From contig NZ_JABBFV010000001.1 in assembly GCF_012927105.1 (NCBI RefSeq), positions 310,001 through 374,000 of the forward strand: a stretch of 64,000 nucleotides of DNA, given 5' to 3'. Shown piece after piece: positions 33,860 through 42,738 of the stretch (its first letter is position 1; the number at the start of each line of letters is the position of its first letter). The notes below the pieces were generated by a model that saw only the letters and a program-made list of their open reading frames with translations, searched no databases and was not told where the DNA came from. The DNA comes from Sphingobium psychrophilum (GTDB lineage: Bacteria; Pseudomonadota; Alphaproteobacteria; Sphingomonadales; Sphingomonadaceae). A program made the translations under genes and the position numbers.

Positions 33860-34462
33860 TCAGTTGCCGAAGTCGACCTTCGGCGCCTCTTCCGCGCCCG
33901 GCGTGGTGGCCTGGAACGGGGTCATGGGCTTGGCACCATGGATCAACTTGGCACCGATCGCGTCGGGGAAGGTGCGGATACGGGTATTATAGGCCTGCAC
34001 CGCGCCATTATAGTCGCGAATGGCGACGGCGATGCGGTTTTCCGTGCCCTCCAGCTGCGACTGGAGTTGCAGGAAATTCTCGTTGGTTTTCAGCTCAGGA
34101 TAGGCCTCCACCGTGGCGAGCAGGCGTCCTAATCCCTGGCTAAGCTGGGCCTGTGCCGCTTGGAATTGCGCGACCTTGGCGGGGTCGGAGAGATCGTCGG
34201 CACTCACCTGCACCGACGACGCCTTGGCGCGGGCTTCGGTAACGGCGGTCAGCGTCGCTTGTTCCTGCTTGCCCGCCGCCTTCACCGTGGCGACGAGATT
34301 GCCGGTCAGGTTGGCGCGGCGCTGATACTGCGCCTGCACGTCGGCCCATTTGGCCTTCGCCTCTTCTTCGGCGGTAGGCACGCTGTTGATGCCGCATGCG
34401 GACAGGGCAAGCGCCCCGAACAGCGGCAGCAGAATTTTAGAGAAGCGGCGCAGGAGCGTCAT
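33860..34462 (-). CDS. LemA family lipoprotein
   Basis: 200-residue LemA protein. Lipobox ALALSAC-G at residues 17-24; LemA core of long helices with WADVQAQYQRRANLTGNLV, SQGLGRLLATVEAYPELKTN, FLQLQSQLEGTENRIAVAIRD and YNGAVQAYNTRIRTFP. LemA proteins have a short exported N-terminus and mostly cytoplasmic or periplasmic helices. First gene of the LemA-TPM-TPM operon; divergent from mscL. Confidence 0.92.
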   Translation of the reverse strand: MTLLRRFSKILLPLFGALALSACGINSVPTAEEEAKAKWADVQAQYQRRANLTGNLVATVKAAGKQEQATLTAVTEARAKASSVQVSADDLSDPAKVAQFQAAQAQLSQGLGRLLATVEAYPELKTNENFLQLQSQLEGTENRIAVAIRDYNGAVQAYNTRIRTFPDAIGAKLIHGAKPMTPFQATTPGAEEAPKVDFGN

Positions 34463-34565
34463 GGAACATCCTCGGCTTTTTGTTTCGCCTGTGGAAATAG
34501 GGCGTTGTCCTTAAAGGCGCAACGGGCCATCCTGATATTATCGCATACAGGGCAAGGAGTTCCCT

Positions 34566-35003
34566 ATGGGGCTGATTTCTGAATTCAAGACTTTTATCAA
34601 CCGCGGCAATGTGATGGACTTGGCCGTCGGTGTGATTATTGGCGGCGCTTTCGCCACCATCACAAAGTCGCTGACCGACGATCTCATCATGCCGGTGGTC
34701 GGCTATATCTTCGGCGGTGCTGACTTTTCGGGTTATTTCGTGCGGCTGGGCGAATTGCCGGCTGGCTTCAAGGGCAATGCCGAAAGCTATACCGACCTGA
34801 AAGCGGCGGGCGTCGCGATGTTCGGCTGGGGTCAGTTCCTGACCGTGCTGGTCAACTTCATCATTCTCGCCTTCATCATCTTCCTGCTGGTCAAGGCAAT
34901 GAACAAGCTGACGACCAAGCCGGAGCCGGAAACCGTTGCACCAGCCCCGACGCCGGAGGACGTCCTGTTGCTGCGCGAAATCCGAGATTCGCTTAAAAAA
35001 TAA
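34566..35003 (+). CDS. mscL: Large-conductance mechanosensitive channel
   Basis: 145-residue homopentameric channel that opens on membrane tension to release solutes during osmotic downshock. N-terminal [21 protein letters not shown] and [19 protein letters not shown] form the pore helix TM1; TM2 is [18 protein letters not shown]; the C-terminal helix is [24 protein letters not shown] precedes the ATG. Stands alone, divergent from lemA. Confidence 0.96.
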   Translation: MGLISEFKTFINRGNVMDLAVGVIIGGAFATITKSLTDDLIMPVVGYIFGGADFSGYFVRLGELPAGFKGNAESYTDLKAAGVAMFGWGQFLTVLVNFIILAFIIFLLVKAMNKLTTKPEPETVAPAPTPEDVLLLREIRDSLKK

Positions 35004-35148
35004 TCGTTTTTGCGACGAAACGAGCAAGTTGGGGGAACCATCGCGCCAGCGGCCGGTTGATCGGCGTCAGGGTTTCAGGTGGCTTCAACCGCCTGTAACC
35101 TGTGCCGAATGACGTCAGCCCCTGGGGGCACAAACAGGAGAAAACGCC

Positions 35149-35418
35149 GTGAAAACTTTCGTCACAGTCCTTGGCCTTGCCAGCCTTGTCGCGCTCGCCG
35201 CGTGCGATTCCGCGAAGGAAAATAAGGTCGAGAACGCTTACGAGAATCAGGCGGACGCACTCGACAACCAAGCCGATAATATGGAAGCGATGGCCGACAA
35301 TCTGAGCGGCAACGCTGAGAACGCGGCTGAGAACGCGGCCGACGCGCTGGAGAACAAGGCCGCCGCCACTCGCGAAGCGGGTGATAAGGCCGAAGACGCG
35401 GTCGAAAAGCAGCAGTAA
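35149..35418 (+). CDS. Small lipoprotein with degenerate helical repeats
   Basis: 89 residues: signal peptide with lipobox LVALAAC-D (Cys 19), then a charged, Asn/Ala/Glu-rich segment made of near-repeats (ENAYENQADALDNQADNMEA, NAENAAENAADALENKAAAT). Likely a coiled coil on the membrane surface. Asp directly after the Cys is the inner-membrane retention signal in enterobacteria; whether that holds here is unknown. Followed by a strong terminator. Not a named family. Confidence 0.75.
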   Translation: MKTFVTVLGLASLVALAACDSAKENKVENAYENQADALDNQADNMEAMADNLSGNAENAAENAADALENKAAATREAGDKAEDAVEKQQ

Positions 35419-35443
35419 GCCGCTTTTCGCTACCCGAGCCGAC

Positions 35444-35476
35444 AAGGGCGTCGCGTCTATGCGCGACGCCCTTTTT
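35444..35476 (+). terminator. Rho-independent terminator
   Basis: AAGGGCGTCGCG (35444-35455), loop TCTATG, CGCGACGCCCTT (35462-35473) followed by a T run to 35476. Ends the small lipoprotein transcript, ahead of cheA. Confidence 0.9.
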
Positions 35477-35572
35477 GCTTGCGGTCCTTGCTCGGTTTGT
35501 CGCGCCTTTAACGCCCCTTTAACCACGCCGCGCCATGGTGCCCCCTGCGCGCATCCGTGGGGCCGATAGGGA

Positions 35573-37945
35573 ATGGACGAACTACTTCAGGAATTCATAT
35601 CCGAGACCCAGGAAACGCTGGAGGCTCTTGCAGGCGAAGTGGTCGCTTGGGAAGCCGATCCATCGGACCGGGACCGGCTGGATGCCATCTTCCGCTTCTT
35701 CCACACGGTCAAGGGCAGCTGCGGCTTCCTCAATCTGCCGCGTTTCGAGCGACTGAGCCACGCAGCCGAGGATGTATTGTCCGAAATTCGCGCGGGCAAG
35801 CGCGGGGCGGACCCAGCCACAGTCAGCGCGGTGCTGGGCATCATGGACCGGATTGGCGAACTGACCGAGGCGGTTGCGATCGGCGCGGCCCTGCCCAGCG
35901 AGAATGACGATTTTCTGATCGGCGCTCTGAGCGCCCAGGCCGCGGAGGCCGCTGAACCGGCGGTCCAGGCGGTTGTCGCCCCCGTCGTGGTTGCCCGCCA
36001 GGGTGGGGCGCAGTCGGGACCACGGACTATCCGCCTGCCGCTCAGCCTGATCGATCAATTGATGAACGGCGTGTCGGACATGGTGCTGGCGCGCAATGAA
36101 TTGTCGCGCAAGCTGCGCGAACGATCCGCCGATCCCGAACTGGACAATGTGTTCGAACGGCTGTCGACCTGCGTGGCCGACATGCGCGATGTGATATCCA
36201 AGACGCGGATGCAGCGGGTGGAGCGCCTGTTCGCTGCGATCCCGCGCATGGTGCGCGATCTTGGCCGCGATCTTGGCAAGCGCATCGACCTGACGCTGGA
36301 AGGCGGCGACGTCGAAATGGACCGCGAGATGGTGGAGATGGTCGTCGACCCGCTCACCCATATCGTGCGCAACAGCATAGACCATGGCATCGAGACGCCG
36401 GAAAAACGTCGCGCCGCCGGGAAGCCGGAAGCTGGCCGATTGCGGTTGGAGGCGCGCCAGTCGGGCAACCAGATCGTCATCGCGATCGCCGACGACGGGG
36501 CGGGCATCGACACGGCGCGTCTGGTGGACAAGGCGATCGCCGCAGGCCGGTTGAGCCCGGAGGCCGCCATGCGTCTGTCCGAAGAGGACAGGCTCGACCT
36601 CATTTTCCAGGCTGGCCTTTCGACTGCCAATCAGGTGACCGCGATTTCAGGCCGCGGCGTCGGCATGGATGTGGTGCGCGCCAATGTAGAGCGTATCGGC
36701 GGGGTTATCGCGCTCGACAATCATCCGGGGCAGGGGCTGTGCATCACGCTGCGCGTGCCGTTGACCCTGACGATCATTCCGGGGCTTATCGTCAGGGCTG
36801 GCGGCCAGCATTTCGCGATTCCGCGTTCGGCGGTGGTCGAAATCCTGCACGACAATAATGAGACGCTGCACCTGAGCGAGGTCGGCGGCGCGAAGATCGC
36901 GACGATTCGTGCGATCCGTCATTCGATGGTCGATCTGGAGGATGTGCTGGGCATGGAAAAGCCGGTGCAGCAGGGGCCGCGCGCCATCATGGTGGTGAGA
37001 TCGGCGACCGGCGTGCCCTTCGCCATGGGTGTGTCGGCAGTCGATAATCATGAGGAGCTGGTGATTCGACCGGCTTCTCCGCTGGTGATGGCGACGGGCG
37101 TTTATGCCGGTATGACGCTGCCCGACAATGGCAAGCCTATGCTGCTGCTTGACGCGGCGGGGCTGGCCAATGCGGCGCGCCTGCCCAACATTATCGATGA
37201 TCGTGCAGCGCGGCAGCAGGACCAGGAAGCCGACGCGAAAGCCGGCGTCGAGATGGTCGCGGCGCTGCGCTTCGAGGAACTGTCGGGCGAACGCCGCCTG
37301 CTAAAGTTGTCGCTGATCGAACGGGTCGAAGATATTGACGCGGGCCTGTTTGGTCGTTCGGGTGGCCGCGCCTTCGTGCGGCTCGACAAGCGACTGGTGC
37401 CTGTCGCTAACGGGCTGTCGCAGTTCGACCGGGCCAGGGTATCGGCCCTGCGGCTGCGCGACGATCGGCGAGAGGCCTGCTATCCGGTGGCGGCCGTATT
37501 CGATATTGTCCAAATGCCGGCGGTCCCCGATATGGTCGCAATGCATGGCATGTTGAGCGGCGTCGCGGTGGTCGATGGCGAGCATCTGGAGGTGATCAAT
37601 CCCTTCGCGCTCTTCGCCGGACTCCCTGAAGAAGCGCTGGTCGAACGCGCGCGGGGGCGGTGCGTGCTGGCCGACAGCGGCGATGGCTGGACGCGCGAGA
37701 TATTGGCACCCTTGCTGCGTCAGGCGGGGCATGAGGTGGTTTTAGGGTTGCCCGGAAATTGCGCCGTCGATCCCGACGACGTAGTGTTGTGTACGGAAGC
37801 GGACGCCGCGCAGGCGGCGGAAATCATGGGATGCCGCGTTGTGCACCTGCGTGCATCGCCTCGTCCGACCGGACCACAGGACGGCAGTATTTATCGCTAT
37901 GACCAGGATGCGCTGATGGCGGCGATCGCCGGTCGGCGGGCATAA
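35573..37945 (+). CDS. cheA: Chemotaxis histidine kinase CheA with tandem CheW-like domains and a receiver-like tail
   Basis: 790-residue kinase. Hpt domain with phosphoacceptor His44 (FRFFHTVKGSCGFL); no P2 domain; P3/dimerisation and HATPase about 150-390 (HIVRNSIDHGIETPEKR N box, IADDGAGID, SGRGVGMDVVRANVERIGG); CheW-like domain about 395-520 (LTLTIIPGLIVRAGGQHFAI). A second CheW-like region about 555-680 (VAALRFEELSGERRLLKLSL) and a terminal region about 690-770 (GRCVLADSGDGWTREILAPL, RQAGHEVVLGLPG) follow; the latter looks like a receiver domain without the usual paired Asp and without a clear phosphoacceptor Asp. Heads cheA-W-Y-B-R. Confidence 0.93.
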   Translation: MDELLQEFISETQETLEALAGEVVAWEADPSDRDRLDAIFRFFHTVKGSCGFLNLPRFERLSHAAEDVLSEIRAGKRGADPATVSAVLGIMDRIGELTEAVAIGAALPSENDDFLIGALSAQAAEAAEPAVQAVVAPVVVARQGGAQSGPRTIRLPLSLIDQLMNGVSDMVLARNELSRKLRERSADPELDNVFERLSTCVADMRDVISKTRMQRVERLFAAIPRMVRDLGRDLGKRIDLTLEGGDVEMDREMVEMVVDPLTHIVRNSIDHGIETPEKRRAAGKPEAGRLRLEARQSGNQIVIAIADDGAGIDTARLVDKAIAAGRLSPEAAMRLSEEDRLDLIFQAGLSTANQVTAISGRGVGMDVVRANVERIGGVIALDNHPGQGLCITLRVPLTLTIIPGLIVRAGGQHFAIPRSAVVEILHDNNETLHLSEVGGAKIATIRAIRHSMVDLEDVLGMEKPVQQGPRAIMVVRSATGVPFAMGVSAVDNHEELVIRPASPLVMATGVYAGMTLPDNGKPMLLLDAAGLANAARLPNIIDDRAARQQDQEADAKAGVEMVAALRFEELSGERRLLKLSLIERVEDIDAGLFGRSGGRAFVRLDKRLVPVANGLSQFDRARVSALRLRDDRREACYPVAAVFDIVQMPAVPDMVAMHGMLSGVAVVDGEHLEVINPFALFAGLPEEALVERARGRCVLADSGDGWTREILAPLLRQAGHEVVLGLPGNCAVDPDDVVLCTEADAAQAAEIMGCRVVHLRASPRPTGPQDGSIYRYDQDALMAAIAGRRA

Positions 37946-37956
37946 GGAACGCGGCC

Positions 37957-38394
37957 ATGGATCAGCTCTATCTTCTTGCGACGCTGGCCGACACGCGGAT
38001 TGCGGTCGAAACCGGGGAGGTCGAGGCGGTCGTCCGCCTGACCGACATATCCCCCGTGCCGGGCATGGGCGCGCATGTCGCCGGCTTGTCTGCGCTGCGC
38101 AGCCGGGTGCTCACCATCATTGATGTCGCTGCGCTGATCCATGGTCGGGCTACACCGGCTGAGCGGCGCGGCCTGGCCATCATCGCCAATATCAGCGGCC
38201 ACAGCTATGGCCTGATGGTGGATGGCGTGTCCGATATCTGTCGCGTGCCGGAAGGGGAGCTGCCGTTGCGCGGTCAACTCGATCCGGCCTGGGCGCCCTA
38301 TGCCCGCGCCTTGGTCGAACATGATGGCCATCCCTGGCTGCTAGTGTCGCTGGCCGCGTTCATTGAGGGCGGGGCGCTCGCGCAGGCGGCGTAA
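37957..38394 (+). CDS. cheW: Chemotaxis coupling protein CheW
   Basis: 145-residue CheW: LYLLATLADTRIAVETGEVE, GMGAHVAGLSALRSRVLTII, RGLAIIANISGHSYGLMVDG and WLLVSLAAFIEGG. Links chemoreceptors to CheA at the polar array. Eleven bases after cheA with an AAGGAA ribosome site. Confidence 0.92.
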   Translation: MDQLYLLATLADTRIAVETGEVEAVVRLTDISPVPGMGAHVAGLSALRSRVLTIIDVAALIHGRATPAERRGLAIIANISGHSYGLMVDGVSDICRVPEGELPLRGQLDPAWAPYARALVEHDGHPWLLVSLAAFIEGGALAQAA

Positions 38395-38477
38395 AATATG
38401 CCCGGCTCGTTTACCAAATACTTGGCTTTGCCGGTTAAGCTGGCTGCAACGGGACGCAAAAACCTAAGGGACGCTTC

Positions 38478-38843
38478 ATGAAGAATTGCCTGGTCGTCGA
38501 CGATTCAAAGGTCATCCGCAAGGTTGCCCGTCATATTCTGGAATCGCTGGACCTGACGGTCAGCGAGGCGGTGGACGGGCAGGACGCGCTGACCAAGTGC
38601 GAAGCCTGTCCGCCCGACGTGGTGTTGCTCGATTGGAACATGCCGATCATGAGCGGGATGGAATTCCTGCAGGCGCTTTCCACCGCCAAGATGGCGGCAC
38701 GGCCCAAGATCATCTTCTGCACCACCGAAAACGGCATCAGCCATATCAAGGCTGCGGTCGAGGCCGGTGCCGACGAATATGTCATGAAGCCTTTCGATCG
38801 GGAGACATTGGAAAGCAAGCTGGCGATCGTCGGCGTGATCTAG
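38478..38843 (+). CDS. cheY: Chemotaxis response regulator CheY-like
   Basis: 121-residue single receiver domain: acidic pair in CLVVDDSKVIRK (D8, D9), phosphoacceptor D52 in VVLLDWNMPIMSG, Thr in IIFCTTENG and Lys in DEYVMKPFDRE. Phosphorylated by CheA and would act on a motor or another output. An 83-base gap separates it from cheW. Belongs to the DWNMP subtype common in alphaproteobacterial che clusters. Confidence 0.93.
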   Translation: MKNCLVVDDSKVIRKVARHILESLDLTVSEAVDGQDALTKCEACPPDVVLLDWNMPIMSGMEFLQALSTAKMAARPKIIFCTTENGISHIKAAVEAGADEYVMKPFDRETLESKLAIVGVI

Positions 38844-38906
38844 CGGTGCCTGCCCGCTGATCCAGAAGTGCCCGATTTCCATCTGATCCTTCCGCGCAGA
38901 AAGCCC

Positions 38907-39992
38907 ATGATGAACGCGATCATGCCGATACCATCCAGCCGCATCAGTGAACAACATGCCGTTCGCACGTTGGTTGTGGATGATTCGGTGGTCGTGCGGA
39001 CGGTCATCGAACGCATTCTTAATGGCAATTCGAGCTATAGCGTGGTCCACAAGACGAACAGCGCCGAACATGCGCTGGGCTATCTGGCCGAACATGCGGT
39101 GGATCTGGTGCTGCTCGACATCGAGTTGCCCGGACAGAGCGGTTTGGCTGCCTTGCCGCAGATCCTGCGGGCCAATCCGACCGTCAAGGTCGCGATCCTG
39201 TCGGGCAAATGCGAGGAAGGCAGCGCCGCCGCGATCGAAGCGCTGGCGCTGGGTGCCAGCGATATCGTGTCCAAACCCGGCAGCGGCAGCTTTGGCGAAC
39301 AATTCCCTCAAGCGTTGATCGACCGGTTGAATCGGTTGTTCGGCGATCGACCGGTCGCGCCGCTCTTGCCGCGTCTCTCCAGTCCGCCGTCCATTGCGCC
39401 GGCCGCCGCGCCGCTTGCCTGTATCGGCATCGGGGCATCGACCGGCGGTATCCATGCCCTGGGCCAGTTGTTCCAGGGATTGGCCGCGCCGCTGGGCGTG
39501 CCGCTGCTGTTGACACAGCATCTCCCCGCCAGTTTCACCGTCTATTTCGCGCAGCAATTGTCGCGCATGACCAGCCTGCGGGTGAAGGTCGCGGAGACTG
39601 GCGATCTGCTGATGCCCGATATCGTCTATGTCGCGCCCGGCGACGCGAATATCCAACTGCGGCGCGGCCTGCATGGCCGGGCCATGATCATCCTCAATCC
39701 TGAACGCACGCCGACCGGCAACCTGCCCGGCGTCGATCCGATGTTCGCCAGCATGGCGGAGGTGTATGGCGCGGGTGCCGCAGGGATCGTCCTGACCGGC
39801 ATGGGGCGCGATGGGACGCTGGGCGCGCGCGAGATCGTCGCGGCCGGCGGTTGGATCGTCGCTCAGGACGAGGCGAGCAGCGTCGTATGGGGCATGCCCG
39901 GATCGGTCGCGGGGGCAGGGCTGACCTGCGCAGTCATGGAGCCGCTGTCGATGATGCATTTTATCGCACGCCGCGGGAAGGTCACTGCCTGA
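38907..39992 (+). CDS. cheB: Chemotaxis protein-glutamate methylesterase CheB
   Basis: 361-residue receiver plus methylesterase. Receiver: VRTLVVDDSVVVRTVIERIL, LVLLDIELPGQSGLAAL, ATILSGKCEEG-like switch region. Esterase: CIGIGASTGGIHALGQL (Ser nucleophile), LLTQHLPASFTVYFA (His) and GIVLTGMGRDGTLGAREI (Asp). Removes methyl groups from MCPs to adapt signalling. ATG 38907 or 38910 is preferred to the GTG at 38868. The stop overlaps cheR by one base. Confidence 0.92.
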   Translation: MMNAIMPIPSSRISEQHAVRTLVVDDSVVVRTVIERILNGNSSYSVVHKTNSAEHALGYLAEHAVDLVLLDIELPGQSGLAALPQILRANPTVKVAILSGKCEEGSAAAIEALALGASDIVSKPGSGSFGEQFPQALIDRLNRLFGDRPVAPLLPRLSSPPSIAPAAAPLACIGIGASTGGIHALGQLFQGLAAPLGVPLLLTQHLPASFTVYFAQQLSRMTSLRVKVAETGDLLMPDIVYVAPGDANIQLRRGLHGRAMIILNPERTPTGNLPGVDPMFASMAEVYGAGAAGIVLTGMGRDGTLGAREIVAAGGWIVAQDEASSVVWGMPGSVAGAGLTCAVMEPLSMMHFIARRGKVTA

Positions 39993-40870
39993 TGCCGCTA
40001 CCGCCAGCCGGAGCCGCCATTTTCCAGGGTGCCGCGCGGATACTATCCGGGCTGCTGGAGGCGCGAACAGGCCAGATATTGTCGGAAGGCCGCGCATGGC
40101 GGATGGAAACTGCTCTGCGGCCGGTTCTGCGCGCCCATGGGTTGCAGGATATCGACGATCTGGCCGCGATGCTGTTGCGTAAGCGCGACCCGCGGTTGGA
40201 CGAGGATGTCGTCAATGCGCTGCTCAACAATGAAAGCAGCTTTTTCCGCGACCTCCAGATTTTCGATATGATCCATCGCCAGATCCTGCCGCGCGTACAG
40301 GAGCATCGGCAGGATCGCACATTGCGGATCTGGAGCGCTGGCTGCTCGACTGGGCAGGAAGCCTATTCGCTGGCCATCCGCCTGCGCAATGACACGGCGC
40401 GCTGGCAGGGGTGGCGCATCGAGATATTGGCGACGGACATTTCCACGGCCGCGATCGAACAGGCGCGCGCCGGCATCTTTTCGCAGATGGATGTCCAACG
40501 CGGTCTGGCCGTCGGCGACCTCATCAAATGGTTTGAACCGCATGGCGAGGATTGGCGCGCCAGCCCCGATCTGCGCCGGATGATCGATTTTCGGCATGAC
40601 AATCTGTTCGATCCGCGCGCCCCATCGGGCGAATATGACCTGCTGCTCTGCCGCAACGTCTTGCTCTACTTCACGCCGGAGCGGCGTGGGGACGTGCTGC
40701 GCCTGCTGGCCCGACACAGCCATGCCGGGTCGGTCCTGCTACTGGGCGCAGGGGAGACGGTGATCGGACAGGGCGATGACTTCCAGTCCCATCCCGAATT
40801 TCGCGGCGGCTATGCCCGTAAGGCGCTAACGCCGGATTGTGCTGGTGGGCCGATGCGCCGGACGGCCTGA
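39992..40870 (+). CDS. cheR: Chemoreceptor methyltransferase CheR
   Basis: 292-residue S-adenosylmethionine-dependent methyltransferase. N-terminal helical domain (ARILSGLLEARTGQILSE, ALLNNESSFFRDLQIFDMI) and catalytic domain (LRIWSAGCSTGQEAYSLAI is the SAM loop; EILATDISTAAIEQARAGIF; YDLLLCRNVLLYFTPE). Adds methyl groups to MCP glutamates, opposing CheB. Start ATG 39992 overlaps the cheB TGA as TGATG. Last gene of the che operon. Confidence 0.95.
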   Translation: MPLPPAGAAIFQGAARILSGLLEARTGQILSEGRAWRMETALRPVLRAHGLQDIDDLAAMLLRKRDPRLDEDVVNALLNNESSFFRDLQIFDMIHRQILPRVQEHRQDRTLRIWSAGCSTGQEAYSLAIRLRNDTARWQGWRIEILATDISTAAIEQARAGIFSQMDVQRGLAVGDLIKWFEPHGEDWRASPDLRRMIDFRHDNLFDPRAPSGEYDLLLCRNVLLYFTPERRGDVLRLLARHSHAGSVLLLGAGETVIGQGDDFQSHPEFRGGYARKALTPDCAGGPMRRTA

Positions 40871-40999
40871 AGCGGCTTCGTTCGCATTAACCCTGCTTGA
40901 TTGCTGCGCCGGTCTAAGTCATTGTCACGTTCAGGCCGCCAGAGAGGCGAGCCGGAAGGGTGCGATGATCGAGCAGCTGCAAGTGACTGGCCTTTCCCG

Positions 41000-41698
41000 A
41001 TGACCGACATGCCCATGATCGAAACGCCGTCGCCCAATTTCGACGAGCGCAGCCTGCCCATCTCGATGCTGGTGCTGCACTATACCGGCATGCCCGATGC
41101 GGCGAGCGCCATCAATTGGCTGGCCAATCCCGAATCGAAGGTGTCGGCCCATTATGTCGTGACGGAGGATGGGCAGATCATCCGCATGGTCGATGAGGCC
41201 AAGCGCGCCTGGCATGCAGGCCGTTCGCACTGGCGCGGCGTCGATGACATCAATTCAGCCAGTATCGGCATAGAGATCGTCAATCCGGGGCATGAATGGG
41301 GCTATCGCCCCTTTCCCGAAACGCAGATGGGATCGCTGATCCCGCTGGTCCATCAAATCGTTCAGCGACACCGCATCACGCGCGGTAATATCGTTGGCCA
41401 CAGCGACATTGCGCCTGCGCGGAAGCAGGATCCGGGCGAACTTTTCCCCTGGGGGCAACTTGCGCGCCTGCGCCTTGCCCTGCCGCGGCCCACCAAGAAT
41501 CTGATGGACCCGCACTGGACCGATGGCGGCTTCATGCTGGCGCTAGAACGCTTTGGCTATGATATTGCCGATCCGCAGGCGGCCGTGGTCGCTTTCCAGC
41601 GCCGTTTCCGCCCTGAACTGATCGACGGCGTGGTCGATGGCGAATGTCGCGCCATCCTGTTGGCGCTGCTGCTGCCCAAACCGCGCGGCGATGAATAA
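41000..41698 (+). CDS. N-acetylmuramoyl-L-alanine amidase, AmpD/AmiD type
   Basis: 232-residue zinc amidase with Amidase_2 fold and a C-terminal peptidoglycan-binding-like region. Seen: LVLHYTGM (Zn His), VSAHYVVTEDGQIIRMVDE, RAWHAGRSHWRGVDDINSAS, IGIEIVNPGH and NIVGHSDIAPARKQDPGELF (second His and Asp ligands). Cleaves the amide between MurNAc and the stem peptide in peptidoglycan recycling. No signal peptide visible from ATG 41000, so cytoplasmic like AmpD; the C-terminal ALERFGYDIADPQAAVVAFQ is a PG_binding_1-like motif. Confidence 0.9.
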   Translation: MTDMPMIETPSPNFDERSLPISMLVLHYTGMPDAASAINWLANPESKVSAHYVVTEDGQIIRMVDEAKRAWHAGRSHWRGVDDINSASIGIEIVNPGHEWGYRPFPETQMGSLIPLVHQIVQRHRITRGNIVGHSDIAPARKQDPGELFPWGQLARLRLALPRPTKNLMDPHWTDGGFMLALERFGYDIADPQAAVVAFQRRFRPELIDGVVDGECRAILLALLLPKPRGDE

Positions 41699-41742
41699 GC
41701 GGGATGACGAAGCCGGAAAATCGGTCTAAGGCCCGTTTCGCC

Positions 41743-42122
41743 AGAGGGCCGGGCGGCCGCGGCGTGGCGGGTAACTTCCACGGCGAGGAAAGTCCGGGCT
41801 CCACGAAATGACGGTGCCGGTTAACGACCGGCTGGAGTGATCCAAGGGACAGTGCAACAGAAAGCAGGTCGCTACAGCTTCGGCTAAGCGAAATTGAAAG
41901 GGTGCGGTAAGAGCGCACCGCGTCTGCGGCAACGCAAGGCGGCACGGTAAACCCCACCGGGAGCAAGACCGAATAGGGGCGGCGCGCGGCTTTGACCGCT
42001 AGGCCTGTTTCGGCCGAGACCGCCCGGGTTGGTTGCTTGAGGAACGGAGCAATCCGTTCCCTAGAGGAATGGTCGCCTATCCCTGGAAACAGGGTGGACA
42101 GAACCCGGCTTACAGGCCCTCT
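41743..42122 (+). ncRNA. rnpB: RNase P RNA (bacterial type A)
   Basis: Catalytic RNA of ribonuclease P, which removes 5' leaders of pre-tRNAs. The universal 5' core GAGGAAAGTCCGGGCTCC lies at 41784-41801 and the 3' core GGACAGAACCCGGCTTAC at 42096-42113. The ends pair as P1: AGAGGGCC (41743-41750) with GGCCCTCT (42115-42122). The ACAGAAA and GGTAAGAG segments in between (41856-41913) fit P10-P11/P12 regions. True ends may extend by a few bases. Confidence 0.95.
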
Positions 42123-42189
42123 GGCATTTTCCTGTTCAAAATCCGCAGGCGGGGTAGCGTTTCCCCGGCTTATTCCCTAATTCGACGAT

Positions 42190-42738
42190 ATGGCACGACA
42201 CAGCCGATCCAATGACTGGGGATTTCCGCGATGGCGCGCTTATGGCGCGGCGCGCGAAGCGCAGCGCGTGCGCATGTGCGATCGCTTCGGTTGCGACAAG
42301 CCAGGCGACTGCCCCGCGCCCAAATCGCCCAACAGCCCGGAGCGCTGGTATTTCTGCGCCGACCATGCCGGCGAATATAACCGCAACTGGGATTATTTTC
42401 AGGGGCTGGACGAGGAAGAACGCGCTTCCCGTGAAAAGGCCGAGCGGCGGGATGCGGGCGGTTACCAGTCCAGCGCCTATCATAGTTGGGGCGGACCGGG
42501 CGATGGCAGCCGATCGCGCGATGAAATGCATGCGCTCAAGGCGCTGGAACTGGAAGACGACGCCGGTTTCGAGGACGTGAAGAAGAGCTGGCGCCGGCTC
42601 GCCAAGGAATATCATCCCGACGTCAGGCCTAATGACAGTGACGCGGCCGTGCGGTTCCAGGCGATCCAGGCAGCCTATGAAGTGCTGCGTGCGGCCGAAG
42701 AGCGTCGGACCTGGAAACCGCGCGGAGCGGAGGCTTGA
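42190..42738 (+). CDS. J-domain protein with N-terminal Cys cluster
   Basis: 182 residues. N-terminal part has four cysteines (MCDRFGCDKPGDCPAP, then WYFCADHAGEYNRNWDYF) that may bind metal. C-terminal J domain about 115-178 contains ALELEDDAGFEDVKKSWRRL, AKEYHPDVRPND with the HPD tripeptide, and FQAIQAAYEVLRAAEERR. Cochaperone activity on DnaK is expected. Common in sphingomonads. Its stop overlaps the following ferredoxin-like gene by four bases (TTGA). Confidence 0.88.
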   Translation: MARHSRSNDWGFPRWRAYGAAREAQRVRMCDRFGCDKPGDCPAPKSPNSPERWYFCADHAGEYNRNWDYFQGLDEEERASREKAERRDAGGYQSSAYHSWGGPGDGSRSRDEMHALKALELEDDAGFEDVKKSWRRLAKEYHPDVRPNDSDAAVRFQAIQAAYEVLRAAEERRTWKPRGAEA

